64,000 nt of DNA from positions 64,890 to 128,889 of the forward strand of contig JAVHLJ010000003.1 of NCBI GenBank assembly GCA_031082205.1, given 5' to 3'. The notes under the pieces were generated by a model that worked only from the letters and a program-made list of their open reading frames with translations, made no database searches and was not told the origin of the DNA. A program made the translations under genes and the position numbers. Positions 38,268-47,778 of the stretch are shown piece after piece. Numbering within the stretch: the stretch's first letter is position 1; each line of letters starts with the position of its first letter. The stretch comes from Elusimicrobiales bacterium (GTDB lineage Bacteria; Elusimicrobiota; Elusimicrobia; Elusimicrobiales; UBA9959).

Positions 38268-38864
38268 TTATTCCTGGCCGTGCGCGTGGTGTACGGTGGA
38301 GCCGGGAACCGTCAGCGGCAGCTTCTGCCGGCAGAGGGGGCAGTTGTCGGGCGGGAAGAGCTGCAGGGGATAGGAGATGAGCGCCCGCACGGGGACGTTG
38401 AGCGGCAGGTCGCTGGTGGAGCGGTCCACTATCGCGACCACGCCGACCACCTTGGCGCCGTAGCCGCGGGCCAGCGTGACCGCCTCGCCGGTAAGGCGGC
38501 CGGTGTTGAGAACGTCGTCGACGACCAGGACGCGCTCACCCTCCGATATCTTGAAGTCGCGCTTGAGCATCATCACGCCGTTGACCCGCTCGGTGAAGAT
38601 GGAGCGCGCCTTCTTCTGCCGCGCCACCTCCTGGCCGACCACGACGGAGCCCAGGGAGTGGGAGAGGACTATGTTTATCTCCTGGGGGAACTTGGAGGCC
38701 ATCTCCCTGGCTATTTTCTGCGCGAGATGCGGGTACTGCAGGGCCAGAGAGGGCTGTATGTAGGTCTGAGTGTGGAAGCCCGAGGGCAGCTGGAAATGGC
38801 CGTTGAGTATGGCTCCGTGCTCCTGCAGCAGTCCGACTACGTCGAGTTTTCCCAGTTTTGACAT
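38268..38864 (-). CDS. pyrE: Orotate phosphoribosyltransferase
   Basis: LQEHGAILNGHFQLPSGFHTQTYIQPSLALQYP; PRTase motif RVLVVDDVLNTGRLTGEAV. Confidence 0.88.
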   Translation of the reverse strand: MSKLGKLDVVGLLQEHGAILNGHFQLPSGFHTQTYIQPSLALQYPHLAQKIAREMASKFPQEINIVLSHSLGSVVVGQEVARQKKARSIFTERVNGVMMLKRDFKISEGERVLVVDDVLNTGRLTGEAVTLARGYGAKVVGVVAIVDRSTSDLPLNVPVRALISYPLQLFPPDNCPLCRQKLPLTVPGSTVHHAHGQE

Positions 38865-38930
38865 TTCGCTCTCCTGATCCGTTCGCTAGTCTGCGCCCGC
38901 GCCGCAAGGACTCCGTGCGTCCCGGACGGC

Positions 38931-41123
38931 CTAGGGCTTAAGCTTGCCGAATTTCTCCGGGTCAAGCCCGGCTCCCCGCTTTATGGCCGCGTCTATTATC
39001 TTTCCGCTTTCACGGGGGTTTATCGCCCTTATCTTCGGGTCGTTGGCGTTGCCCGTGACCGTGAAAGCGAGGGCAGGCTTGCCGCTGGCGTCGGTCATCG
39101 TCTCCGGCATGCCGCCCATCGAATGGTACTTATCCGATATTGTATAAACTTTTAGGTCCATTGTTTCATTGACCAGGTCCATCTGCCCCGCGACATAGGC
39201 AGAGAACTCCTTGCCGTCTATGTAGAAGTTGTCTATCAGGAGCTTCCCCGAATCGAAGCCGTATTCGCCGCCGGTGCCGCGGAAGTTTATGTCCGAGAGC
39301 TTTGTGCCGAACCTGAGCGCCCCGACGCGGTTCATCTTGTAGATGATGAGTATCGGCATCGAGATTATGTAATAAACCTTGTCCCGTTCCGCGTTCCTCT
39401 GCACCTGGTAGAAAGTCCCTTCCCCGGTCTGCAGGGCTATGCGCCCGTTCAGTTTCCTGATCCCGCCGGTCATGTTCTTCATCTCCGAAGACAGGAGCAG
39501 GTCGGCCGCCCCCATGTAGGGGGTGTTGACGCGGCCGGACCGGTACAGGGCGGAGAACGAGCCCATTCCGCTGGGGGCCGCGGCCCGCAGGTGCCTCATC
39601 CAGCCGCCGCTCTCTTCCCGGGCCGCCTTGTCCGCGGTCCCGCCGGGTCCGGGGCCGGAGAAGACGGCGGTCACCGCCCCGACGAAGGCGGAATCAAGTT
39701 CTCCGGAATAGCCGCTGAGTTCCACGCGCCGGGAGGGGGAGAGCGGGTTCCTGACCGAGGCTTTAAGGTTCAGCGGCTTGTCGTTAAGCCTGCCCGACAG
39801 GGTCCCCGCGAAGTTGCCGGAATCCAGTCTGGAGTCGAATTTTACGCGGGAGAGTATGTAGGGGCCGAGCCGCGCCTGGCCCGAAGTCGCCTTTAGGTAG
39901 CTGCCGTCCCAGCCTTCGCGTATCAGCAAGGAGGCGTCCACCCCGGAGAAAGCGACGCCCCTGTAGGAGAACCGGCTCTTCGTGGCCGATACGAAGGCGC
40001 GCGAAACCCTGTGGCGGCCGCCCTTGTTGGTGAAAGCCGTGGTGAACTGCAGCCTGCCGTAGAAGTCCCCGAGCGGGAGGCCCGTGATGAGGCGGTGTAT
40101 ATGGGAGATGTCAGTGGGGGGGGCGGAGGCGGTTATAGTGTATTCGGGCCCGCCGGGACGGAAGGCCACGTCGCCGCGGAAGCGCAGTCCCATGGATTCC
40201 ATCAGCGCCTCGAATTTTATTCCGCGGTCGTAGAGAGAGCCTTTGAGGGTCCAGGCGGAAGGAGGGAGGTTTATCCTGTTGGGCAGGCCCGCCAGCCACG
40301 GGAAATCGGACGAGCGGAGGGGGCCCATGTCGCCGCGGAGTTCCGCTTCCGGGGCCTTGAAGTTGAGAAGGGAACCGGTAAAGGCGAAGGCCTGTCCGCC
40401 CAGCGTCAGATTGAGGGACATGTTGCCGAAAGAGGCCTTCTCCCAGTCGAAGCCGGCCAGGTCAAGGAGCCCGTCGGCGTGGAAGCCGCCTCCGGCCGGC
40501 CTGCCGGCCTCGTCAAGCCTGAAGGCGGCGGAAAGCGAGATGGGGAAGGGCCTGGAGGCGGAGAGGTCCCTGAAAGATATGTTCACTTTTTCGGCCGAGT
40601 TGGTCTGGCGGCCGTCGGGGCCGAATATTTTAAGCACGCCGTCCTTGATCTCGGCGCCCTTTATGGCCAGCGCGCGGTCGGAGCGCTCTTTCTGCGCGTA
40701 GGAGTAGAGGATGTCGGCGAAGTTCCAGGAACCGTCGGGCAGGCGCCGCGCGTTTATCTCCGGCGAGACCAGTACGAGCCGGCGCAGCTCTATGGTGTTC
40801 CTGAGCAGGGCCTGCGGGGAATAAGAAGCGTAGATGTGGTCCGCTTTTATGAAGATGCCTTCCCCGTGCTTGGGGGAGCGGAATACCTTCAGCCCCTTTA
40901 TGTGTATGTCCCCCTTGTAGGAGAAACTGGCGCTTTCGATGGCGACCGGGCGGATGAAAGCTTCCTGAAGCTGGTTCAGGGCCAGGGCCCTGAGGTCGGC
41001 CGGCGTGAAGAGCATGCGGACGACGACGGTGCCGGCCAGGAAGAGGAATACGCCGGCTATGGCCAGCAGCAGCAGCATCCGGAGCAGGAACTTGATGGAG
41101 ACCTTGATGCCCTTGATTATCAT
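38931..41123 (-). CDS. AsmA-like family protein
   Basis: N-terminal TM then repeat-rich region (ALNQLQEAFIRPVAIESASFSYKGDIHIKGLKVFRSP...) and C-terminal AsmA-type segment DINFRGTGGEYGFDSGKLLIDNFYIDGKEFSAYVAGQMDLVNETMDLKV. Confidence 0.75.
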   Translation of the reverse strand: MIIKGIKVSIKFLLRMLLLLAIAGVFLFLAGTVVVRMLFTPADLRALALNQLQEAFIRPVAIESASFSYKGDIHIKGLKVFRSPKHGEGIFIKADHIYASYSPQALLRNTIELRRLVLVSPEINARRLPDGSWNFADILYSYAQKERSDRALAIKGAEIKDGVLKIFGPDGRQTNSAEKVNISFRDLSASRPFPISLSAAFRLDEAGRPAGGGFHADGLLDLAGFDWEKASFGNMSLNLTLGGQAFAFTGSLLNFKAPEAELRGDMGPLRSSDFPWLAGLPNRINLPPSAWTLKGSLYDRGIKFEALMESMGLRFRGDVAFRPGGPEYTITASAPPTDISHIHRLITGLPLGDFYGRLQFTTAFTNKGGRHRVSRAFVSATKSRFSYRGVAFSGVDASLLIREGWDGSYLKATSGQARLGPYILSRVKFDSRLDSGNFAGTLSGRLNDKPLNLKASVRNPLSPSRRVELSGYSGELDSAFVGAVTAVFSGPGPGGTADKAAREESGGWMRHLRAAAPSGMGSFSALYRSGRVNTPYMGAADLLLSSEMKNMTGGIRKLNGRIALQTGEGTFYQVQRNAERDKVYYIISMPILIIYKMNRVGALRFGTKLSDINFRGTGGEYGFDSGKLLIDNFYIDGKEFSAYVAGQMDLVNETMDLKVYTISDKYHSMGGMPETMTDASGKPALAFTVTGNANDPKIRAINPRESGKIIDAAIKRGAGLDPEKFGKLKP

Positions 41124-41809
41124 CCGGCGTATATTTTAGCAGTATTGACCGCGGCCTCCAAAAGACGCCGCAGCGCCGCGGTTATCCCGGCCGCGTTCGC
41201 CAGCGCCGAGGAGAAATAGGCTTTCAGCGAGAAGGCTTCCGGGTACAGGGCCTTGATGCAGAGGGCCAGGAAGAAAGCGTTGGCCAGCAGGGCCATCGAG
41301 AAGGAGAAGATGACGCCGCCGGCCTTGCGGAAGTCGCTCTGGACCGGCCCGGCCATGACCGCGGCGGTGTTCACCAGGTGGAAGGAGAGGAGGAACCCGG
41401 TCAGGGCGGTGAACCAGGCCCTCCAGGGACTCAGGTCGAAGAAATAGAGGGCCAGGCCGTAGGCCAGCGCCGCCGACAGGGCGTAGAGCGGCACGAAGTA
41501 GGGGGCGAGGTCCACGAAGGCGTTGCTTCCCGCGAGCGTGACGTGCCCCGCTCGCCTGCCCACCGAGATCTTTCCCACCTTTATGCCGCAGAGCGCGGCC
41601 GCGGCCGCGTGCGAAAGTTCGTGGGCCAGGATATAGGCCCTGCCCGAGCCGCGCGAAGCCAGGCCGAATGGCAGGTAGGCAGCCGCCCCCAGCAGGAACG
41701 GCCAGGTGGTCTCGGCGGAGCGCAGGAGCGCTCCGACGGGACCCAGCAGGGCCCAGAGCGCCCCCGCCGTCAGCGGGAGCAGCGCCAGGGCCGCTACTGT
41801 TCTCTTCAT
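41120..41809 (-). CDS. Site-2-protease-like (M50-type) integral membrane protein
   Basis: AYILAHELSHAAAAALCG (HExxH in a TM segment), multiple TMs; overlaps AsmA-like gene (ATGA). Confidence 0.6.
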   Translation of the reverse strand: MKRTVAALALLPLTAGALWALLGPVGALLRSAETTWPFLLGAAAYLPFGLASRGSGRAYILAHELSHAAAAALCGIKVGKISVGRRAGHVTLAGSNAFVDLAPYFVPLYALSAALAYGLALYFFDLSPWRAWFTALTGFLLSFHLVNTAAVMAGPVQSDFRKAGGVIFSFSMALLANAFFLALCIKALYPEAFSLKAYFSSALANAAGITAALRRLLEAAVNTAKIYAG

Positions 41810-41812
41810 CGA

Positions 41813-42235
41813 CTAGGGCTGGGGTTTCCTGGTGGGCTGCGTCTTCAGGATCTTGTGTATGAGGGCGGCCAGCACGGGCGGCCTTACGGGCTTCTCTATG
41901 AAGTCCTTGACGTTGGGCTCCTGCTTGATCATGTCGGAGGTGGAGCGGTCCGTGTAGCGCCCGGTGATGATCACTATCGGTATGTCGGAGGTTTCGTCCG
42001 TCTGGAGCTCGCGGAGTATCTCGAAGCCCCCGAAGCGCGGCAGCATCAGGTCCAGGAGTATCAGGTCCGGCGAGACCGAGCGGGCCTTCTCGAGCGCTTC
42101 CTCCCCGTCCGCGGCCTTCTCTACCTTGAACCCTTCCTTGCGGACTATGAACTCGAGCAGGTCCCTTACGCTGTCGTCGTCGTCGACTATGAGGACCTTC
42201 CTGTCCGCCGGATTGCCAAAACCTTGATTTTCCAT
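41813..42235 (-). CDS. Response regulator (receiver domain only)
   Basis: KVLIVDDDDSVRDLLEFIVRKEGF, PDLILLDLMLPRFGG, IVIITGRYTD, KDFIEKPVRPPVL. Confidence 0.93.
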   Translation of the reverse strand: MENQGFGNPADRKVLIVDDDDSVRDLLEFIVRKEGFKVEKAADGEEALEKARSVSPDLILLDLMLPRFGGFEILRELQTDETSDIPIVIITGRYTDRSTSDMIKQEPNVKDFIEKPVRPPVLAALIHKILKTQPTRKPQP

Positions 42236-42294
42236 TTTTTAGGCTCCGCTTTTCCCGGAATGCCCGGGACCTTGTTTTTTCCCGTGGAAACCGG

Positions 42295-42525
42295 TTACAG
42301 GTTGGTCGTGACCAGGGTTTCCGTGGTCTGGACGCCGTGTATGCCGCGTATCTCGCGCACTATGAGGCCGCTGAGCTTGTCGACGGTGTCGGACTCGGCC
42401 ACCAGTATGGCGTCCCAGCCGCCGAAGGTCAGGTAGACGTCCTTGACGCCGCGGATGTTCTTTATCTGGCCTATGGCCTTCTGTTCCAGGCCGGCTATGA
42501 GTTTGCAGAGCACGAAAGCTATCAT
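42295..42525 (-). CDS. Stand-alone Lrp/AsnC ligand-binding (RAM) domain protein
   Basis: MIAFVLCKLIAGLEQKAIGQIKNIRGVKDVYLTFGGWDAILVAESDTVDKLSGLIVREIRGIHGVQTTETLVTTNL. Confidence 0.85.
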   Translation of the reverse strand: MIAFVLCKLIAGLEQKAIGQIKNIRGVKDVYLTFGGWDAILVAESDTVDKLSGLIVREIRGIHGVQTTETLVTTNL

Positions 42526-42535
42526 GTCGGTTCTC

Positions 42536-43234
42536 CTATATCCTCTTTATCCATCCGTCCGAGCGGTACTTCTCCGCCGCCAGCGCCGCGGCCCTTTCTC
42601 CGGCGGCTTCCGCCAACGGGGCCTTTTCCCACGCCGCGCCCAGCTCGGCTTCCAGCCCCTCGGTTATCGCCGCCTCGTGCCGGGCCGCTCCCGTCCGGGC
42701 GTCCTCCGTCTGGAGGGAGGCCTGGTAGAGCATATGGCCGCCGAACTTCCTCAGGGCGCCGCCAAGCACTTTTTTGCCATTGTACAAAATATCCAGCGAG
42801 ACCGGCTTGGAGAAACAGTCCATGACGGGGGCGTTGACGGCGTAGCTCGCCGTCCTCGCGTTGGACAGTTCGAAGCCTGCGCCGCGCCTGGCGTAGGCGG
42901 AATTTATGGCCCTGTGCAGCCGGTCGTAGGTCTCCATCGGCCGGAAGTCGTCCCCGGAAGACGGGAAGATCAGCGAGAAGGTAAGGTCCGAGAGGTGGTA
43001 GACTATGCCTCCGCCCGTGGGCCTGCGGGTCATCGCCGTGCCGGCGAGGCCCCGCTCCGCCGCCGCGGCCTCCACCTCGCGCGCCCGCTGGGCGTAGCCG
43101 AAGGTTATGCCCGGCCCGCTCCAGCGGAAGAACCTCAGGATGAACGGCGCCGGCATGGTCTCGCATAGCGCCTCGTCCATGGCCATCTGGCCGTAGACGT
43201 CCGCCGCGGGCGAGTCTATCAGCAGCCCCTTCAT
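42536..43234 (-). CDS. Lipoate-protein ligase A family protein
   Basis: QMAMDEALCE, ILRFFRWSGPGITFGYAQ, RRPTGGGIVYHLSDLTFSLIFPS, KKVLGGALRKFGGHMLYQASL; ATGA overlap with gcvPB. Confidence 0.88.
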   Translation of the reverse strand: MKGLLIDSPAADVYGQMAMDEALCETMPAPFILRFFRWSGPGITFGYAQRAREVEAAAAERGLAGTAMTRRPTGGGIVYHLSDLTFSLIFPSSGDDFRPMETYDRLHRAINSAYARRGAGFELSNARTASYAVNAPVMDCFSKPVSLDILYNGKKVLGGALRKFGGHMLYQASLQTEDARTGAARHEAAITEGLEAELGAAWEKAPLAEAAGERAAALAAEKYRSDGWIKRI

Positions 43235-44682
43235 CACCACCTGAGGTTCGGCTGCCGCGCGGCCAGCACTTCGTCGAGGCGCTTGACCGGCATGGTATGC
43301 GGCGAATCCTTGAGCGCCTGCGGGTCGGAGACGCCCAGCGCGTGGATCTCCCGCATGGCGGCGACGAACTCGTCGAGCGTCTCTTTCGACTCGGTCTCGG
43401 TCGGCTCTATCATTATCGCCTCGTGGACGATGAGGGGGAAATACACCGTCGGAGCGTGGAAGCCCCGGTCGAGCAGGCCCTTGGCCACGTCGAGGGTCTT
43501 GAGCCCCTTGGCCGCCAGGTCCGGTCCGGGGGTCAGGACGCATTCGTGCATGCAGTATTCTTTCGAGTAGGACGGGTAGAGGTCCTGCAGGAGCGCCCGC
43601 ACGTAGTTGGCGTTGATTATGGAGCACCTGGCTATCTCGCCGAACTCCTTGACGGAATGGGCGAGCATGTAGGCGTAGGCCTTCACCAGCACCCCGGTAT
43701 TGCCGAAGAAGGACTTGACCTTGCCGATGCTGCGCCCGTCGCCGAAATCGGAGACGAAGCGCCCGCCCTCCTTCTTCACGGTGGGGACCGGCAGGAACGG
43801 GGCCAGGGCCTTGCGGCAGACTATGGCTCCGCCGCCGGGACCGCCTCCGCCGTGGGGCGTGGAGAAGGTCTTGTGGAAGTTGAGGTGCATCATGTCGATG
43901 CCCAGCTCACCGGGCTTCACCATGCCGATGAGGGCGTTGAGGTTGGCGCCGTCCATGTAGACCAGCGCGCCCGCCTCATGGGCGGCCCTGCATATCTCCT
44001 CTATCTGCGTCTCGAAGATGCCCAGCGTGTTGGGCACGGTCATCATCAGCACGGCGGTCCTGGGGCCGAGGTGTTTCTTGAGCGTCTCCAGGTCCAGGCG
44101 CCCGTCTGGGCGGGAGGCCAGGTTGACCGTGGTGAAGCCCATCATCGAGGCCGTGGCCGGGTTGGTGCCGTGCGCGGAGTCGGGCACGATTATCTCGTCG
44201 CGTTCCTCTCCGCGGGACTCGAAATAAGCCTTGGCCAGCAGCAGGCCGGTGAACTCGCTGTGCGCGCCGGCGGCCGGCTGCAGCGTTATGGCGTCGAGGC
44301 CGAGCAGCTCTTTGAGGCGCGAGCCCAGGTCGTGGAGCAGCTCCAGCGTGCCCTGTGCGCAATCGTCGTGGGCCAGCGGGTGCAGGCTTGCGAAACCCTC
44401 CAGGGCGGCCGCCTCTTCGTTGAACCGCGGATTGTACTTCATCGTGCAAGAGCCCAGCGGGTAGAAGTGGGTGTCCACGGAGAAGTTCAGCCGCGAGAGG
44501 CGGGTGAAATGCCTTATGACGTCGAACTCCGACATCTCGGGAAGCTTCGGGCGGTCCTTCCTGCGGAGTTCGGGCTTGAGGCAGGCCTTCTCCCGCAGGG
44601 GGTTCTTGATCTTCAGGCCGCGGCGGCCGGGGTCGGATTTCTCCACGCTGAGGCGGTTGTCTATGGCGGAGACGCAGATCAT
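43234..44682 (-). CDS. gcvPB: Glycine dehydrogenase (decarboxylating) subunit 2
   Basis: HFYPLGSCTMKYNPRFNEE, DSAHGTNPATASMMGF, MMHLNFHKTFSTPHGGGGPG (PLP Lys). Confidence 0.96.
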   Translation of the reverse strand: MICVSAIDNRLSVEKSDPGRRGLKIKNPLREKACLKPELRRKDRPKLPEMSEFDVIRHFTRLSRLNFSVDTHFYPLGSCTMKYNPRFNEEAAALEGFASLHPLAHDDCAQGTLELLHDLGSRLKELLGLDAITLQPAAGAHSEFTGLLLAKAYFESRGEERDEIIVPDSAHGTNPATASMMGFTTVNLASRPDGRLDLETLKKHLGPRTAVLMMTVPNTLGIFETQIEEICRAAHEAGALVYMDGANLNALIGMVKPGELGIDMMHLNFHKTFSTPHGGGGPGGGAIVCRKALAPFLPVPTVKKEGGRFVSDFGDGRSIGKVKSFFGNTGVLVKAYAYMLAHSVKEFGEIARCSIINANYVRALLQDLYPSYSKEYCMHECVLTPGPDLAAKGLKTLDVAKGLLDRGFHAPTVYFPLIVHEAIMIEPTETESKETLDEFVAAMREIHALGVSDPQALKDSPHTMPVKRLDEVLAARQPNLRW

Positions 44683-46007
44683 ATGGCCTCCTTCACGGCT
44701 TTTTCCAGCCGGGCTATGTCGGCCTCGGTCCTGGCCTCGGTGGCGCAGACCAGCAGGGTCTCGCCCAGCTCCGGGTAGAGCGGGGCCAGCGGCAGGCCTA
44801 TGTCAACTCCCTGGCCCAGCGCCCGCTCGCGCATCGCGGCGGCGCTGCCCGGCACGGCGAGGACGAACTCGTTGAAGAAAGGCCCTTTGAATTTGAGCGA
44901 GCAGCCTTTTATCGAGGAGAGGCGCCCGGCGGCGTGGGCCGCGGCGCCCATATTGGCCTCGGCCAGCTCGCGCATGCCCTCGGGGCCCAGCAGGGCGGTA
45001 TAGACCGTGGCGGCCAGGGCGCAGAGCGCTTCGTTGGAGCAGATATTGGAGGCGGCTTTGTCGCGGCGTATATGCTGCTCGCGGGCCTGCAGGGTCAGCA
45101 CGAAGCCGCGCTTGCCGTCCTTATCCTTCGTCATTCCGCAGATGCGGCCCGGCATCTGGCGCACATGCTCTTTTTTGCAGGAGAAAAGTCCCAGGTAGGG
45201 GCCGCCATAGGCCAGCGGCAGGCCCAGGCTCTGGCCTTCGCCGACGGCGAAATCCGCGCCGTACTCGCCCGGGGTCTTAAGCACGCCCAGGCTGACGGGG
45301 TCGGCGGCGGCCACCAGCAGCGCGCCGGCCTTTTTCGCCGCGTCGGCGACGCCATCCATGTCCTCTATGAGGCCCAGGAAATTCGGCGTCTGGACGGCCA
45401 GGCAGGCCGCGCCTTCGAGAAGGGCCGGCAGGGCGGCCTTGTCCATGACGCCGTCCTTCATCGGTACTTTCGCGTAAGTGTATTCCGGCGAGTGGGCGAA
45501 ATAGGTCCTGAGCGTGTCCATGTACTGCGGGTGCACGCCCGCCGCGTAGACTATCTTCCTGCGGCCGGTTATCCTGACCGCCGCGCGCACGGCCTCGGCG
45601 AAGGAGCTGGCCCCGTCGTACATGGAGGCGTTGGCGCAGTCCATGCCGTAGAGGGCGCAGACCGTGCTCTGGAACTCGTAGATGGCCTGCAGCGTGCCCT
45701 GGCTGGCCTCCGGCTGGTAAGGCGTGTAGGCGGTGAGGAACTCGGTGCGGGAGGTGATGGCCTTTACCGCCGCCGGGGTGTAGCGCTCATAGGCGCCGGC
45801 GCCGAGGAAACTGAGAGGCCGGCAGTTCTTCTTCGATAATTCCGTGAGCCTGGCCGCGGCCTGGGACTCGTCGAGGCTTTCCCGCGGGAGGTCGAATTCG
45901 GGCCAGAGAAACTTTGAGGGGACCTGCTTAACGAGGTCCTCTAAGGAGGCGGCGCCTATGGCCTTGAGCATCTCCTCCTTGTCTTTTTCCGTGTGAGGGA
46001 CGTACAT
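44679..46007 (-). CDS. gcvPA: Glycine dehydrogenase (decarboxylating) subunit 1
   Basis: MYVPHTEKDKEEMLKAIG, FLGAGAYERYTPAAVKAI, FLTAYTPYQPEASQGTLQAIYEFQS, NASMYDGASSFAEA. Confidence 0.95.
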   Translation of the reverse strand: MYVPHTEKDKEEMLKAIGAASLEDLVKQVPSKFLWPEFDLPRESLDESQAAARLTELSKKNCRPLSFLGAGAYERYTPAAVKAITSRTEFLTAYTPYQPEASQGTLQAIYEFQSTVCALYGMDCANASMYDGASSFAEAVRAAVRITGRRKIVYAAGVHPQYMDTLRTYFAHSPEYTYAKVPMKDGVMDKAALPALLEGAACLAVQTPNFLGLIEDMDGVADAAKKAGALLVAAADPVSLGVLKTPGEYGADFAVGEGQSLGLPLAYGGPYLGLFSCKKEHVRQMPGRICGMTKDKDGKRGFVLTLQAREQHIRRDKAASNICSNEALCALAATVYTALLGPEGMRELAEANMGAAAHAAGRLSSIKGCSLKFKGPFFNEFVLAVPGSAAAMRERALGQGVDIGLPLAPLYPELGETLLVCATEARTEADIARLEKAVKEAI

Positions 46008-46114
46008 TCGGGGGCTCCTGTCGGGGGGTTGTGGGGACACCATGCCGCAGGGTGTCCCCGCCGCCGGCGGGACCCGCTGGGGGGGCCGCCGGCGGAATAC
46101 CGCGGAACTGCTTC

Positions 46115-46504
46115 TTAATGCGCGTTCTGCTTGAGGAAGTCGCCGTAGGCGGCGAAGTCCATGAGGCCGCCGGCCTCGGCGGGGTTGTCGGCCTTGATCC
46201 TGAACAGCCAGCCGCCGTCGAGCGGCGACTGGTTGATCAGGGCCGGGTCGCCGGAGACGGCGTCATTGACGGCCGTAACCTCGCCGTTGAGCGGCGAGTA
46301 GATGTCGAAAGCGGACTTGACGCTCTCGACGACGGCGCAGGGCTTGTCCTTCTCCAGCCTGCGGCCGGGCTTGGGAAGCTCGACGAAAACTATGTCGCCC
46401 ATTTCTTTCTGGGCGTGCTCGGAGAGGCCGACCGTGGCTTCCGTTCCGGATAGGTGCAGCCATTCGTGGGTCTTGGTGTACTTTACTTCTTCCGCTTTAG
46501 GCAT
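46115..46504 (-). CDS. gcvH: Glycine cleavage system H protein
   Basis: YTKTHEWLHLSGTEATVGLSEHAQKEMGDIVFVELPKPG...CAVVESVKSAFDIYSPLNGEVTAVN (lipoyl Lys). Confidence 0.96.
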   Translation of the reverse strand: MPKAEEVKYTKTHEWLHLSGTEATVGLSEHAQKEMGDIVFVELPKPGRRLEKDKPCAVVESVKSAFDIYSPLNGEVTAVNDAVSGDPALINQSPLDGGWLFRIKADNPAEAGGLMDFAAYGDFLKQNAH

Positions 46505-46543
46505 GGTTTTCTCCTTGGACTGTACTCTGCGATCCTCGCCGGC

Positions 46544-47671
46544 TCAGGAGCCGGTGTAAAGCGTCTTGGCGAAGGCCGTGCCCCTGTGGAACGGGACCTT
46601 GGACACTTCCGCCGGCACGCGCCTGCCGTGCAGCTCCACTTCCAGGGCCGCGCCGGGCTTGAGGTCGGCCGGCGTCAGGTAGCCGACGCCTATGCCCTTC
46701 TTGAGGGTGGGGGAATAGGTGGCGCTGGCCAGCGTCCCTATCTCTTTCCCGTCCATGAACACCTTGCAGCCGGGGCGCGGCACGCCGCCGGAGAGGGTCA
46801 GGCCGGTCAGGCGGCGTTTAACGCCGTCTGTCTTCTGGGCGGCCAGTATATTGCGGCCGATGAAATCGCCCTTGTCCAGCGAGACCACCCAGCCGTAGTT
46901 GGACTCGTAGGTGGTGTGCTCGTCGTCCACGTCCTGGCCGTAGAGCAGGTACCCCGACTCCAGGCGCAGCGTGTCGCGCGCGCCCAGGCCGCAGGGGACG
47001 ATGCCGTAGGGCCTGCCCAGTTCCATCATCTTCTCCCATACCTGGACGATGACCTTGTGGGGCGCGGTCACCTCGAATCCGTCCTCGCCGGTGTAGCCGG
47101 TGCGGCTGACGAAGCAATGCTCGCCGAAAATTTCCTTCTCGACTATGCCGAAGCGGGGCAGCTTGAGGGCCTCGGGGGCGAACTGCTCGAACATCTTCGG
47201 GACATTGGGGCCCTGCACCGCGACCATGGAGTAATCGTCGCTCCTGTTCTCCACCTTAACGTGCATCTTCGCGCCGTGCGACCTGAACCATTCGTAGTCC
47301 TTCACGGCGGTGGTCGCGTTGACTATCACCAGGTAGCGGTCGGCGGCCAGGCAGAAGGCGATGATGTCGTCCACCAGGCCGGCCTTCTCGTTGGTGACGT
47401 GGGAGTAGACGCCCTTGCCGGGGGTCGCCTTGCGCAGGTCGTTGGCGTTGGTCTGCTGAAGCAGCTTGAAGGCGTCGGCGCCGGTGACGAAGACCTGGCC
47501 CATGTGGCTGACGTCGAATATGCCCGCGGAATTGCGGACGGCCTCGTGCTCCTTGAGTATGCCGGAGAACTGTATGGGTAGCTCCCAGCCGTGGAAGTCC
47601 ACCATCTTGCCGCCGTACTTCCTCATGGTCTCGTTGAGAGCGGTGCGGCGTAAGGTCTGCGTGGCGGACAT
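46544..47671 (-). CDS. gcvT: Aminomethyltransferase (glycine cleavage T protein)
   Basis: MRKYGGKMVDFHGWELPIQFSGILKEHEAVRNSAGIFDVSHMGQV, SRTGYTGEDGFEV, CGLGARDTLRLESGYLLYGQD. Confidence 0.97.
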   Translation of the reverse strand: MSATQTLRRTALNETMRKYGGKMVDFHGWELPIQFSGILKEHEAVRNSAGIFDVSHMGQVFVTGADAFKLLQQTNANDLRKATPGKGVYSHVTNEKAGLVDDIIAFCLAADRYLVIVNATTAVKDYEWFRSHGAKMHVKVENRSDDYSMVAVQGPNVPKMFEQFAPEALKLPRFGIVEKEIFGEHCFVSRTGYTGEDGFEVTAPHKVIVQVWEKMMELGRPYGIVPCGLGARDTLRLESGYLLYGQDVDDEHTTYESNYGWVVSLDKGDFIGRNILAAQKTDGVKRRLTGLTLSGGVPRPGCKVFMDGKEIGTLASATYSPTLKKGIGVGYLTPADLKPGAALEVELHGRRVPAEVSKVPFHRGTAFAKTLYTGS

Positions 47672-47778
47672 ATTACCTCCTGCGGAGTTATAGGGGAGAA
47701 CTTCTTTATTTTATAACAAATATGGAAATGGCGGGACAAGTGGGCCGCGGCGGCCCTCTTTTTGTATCATTAGGCCTT

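Noticed and set aside
43297-44778. 493-aa plus-strand ORF opposite gcvPB
   Set aside because: Shadow ORF of a well-recognised gene; same reasoning applies to the other long overlapping ORFs in the track.
47672-47778. Possible glycine riboswitch upstream of gcvT
   Set aside because: The gap between the divergent starts is only ~107 nt with an AT-rich promoter close to gcvT; no room for and no sign of the conserved glycine-aptamer core.
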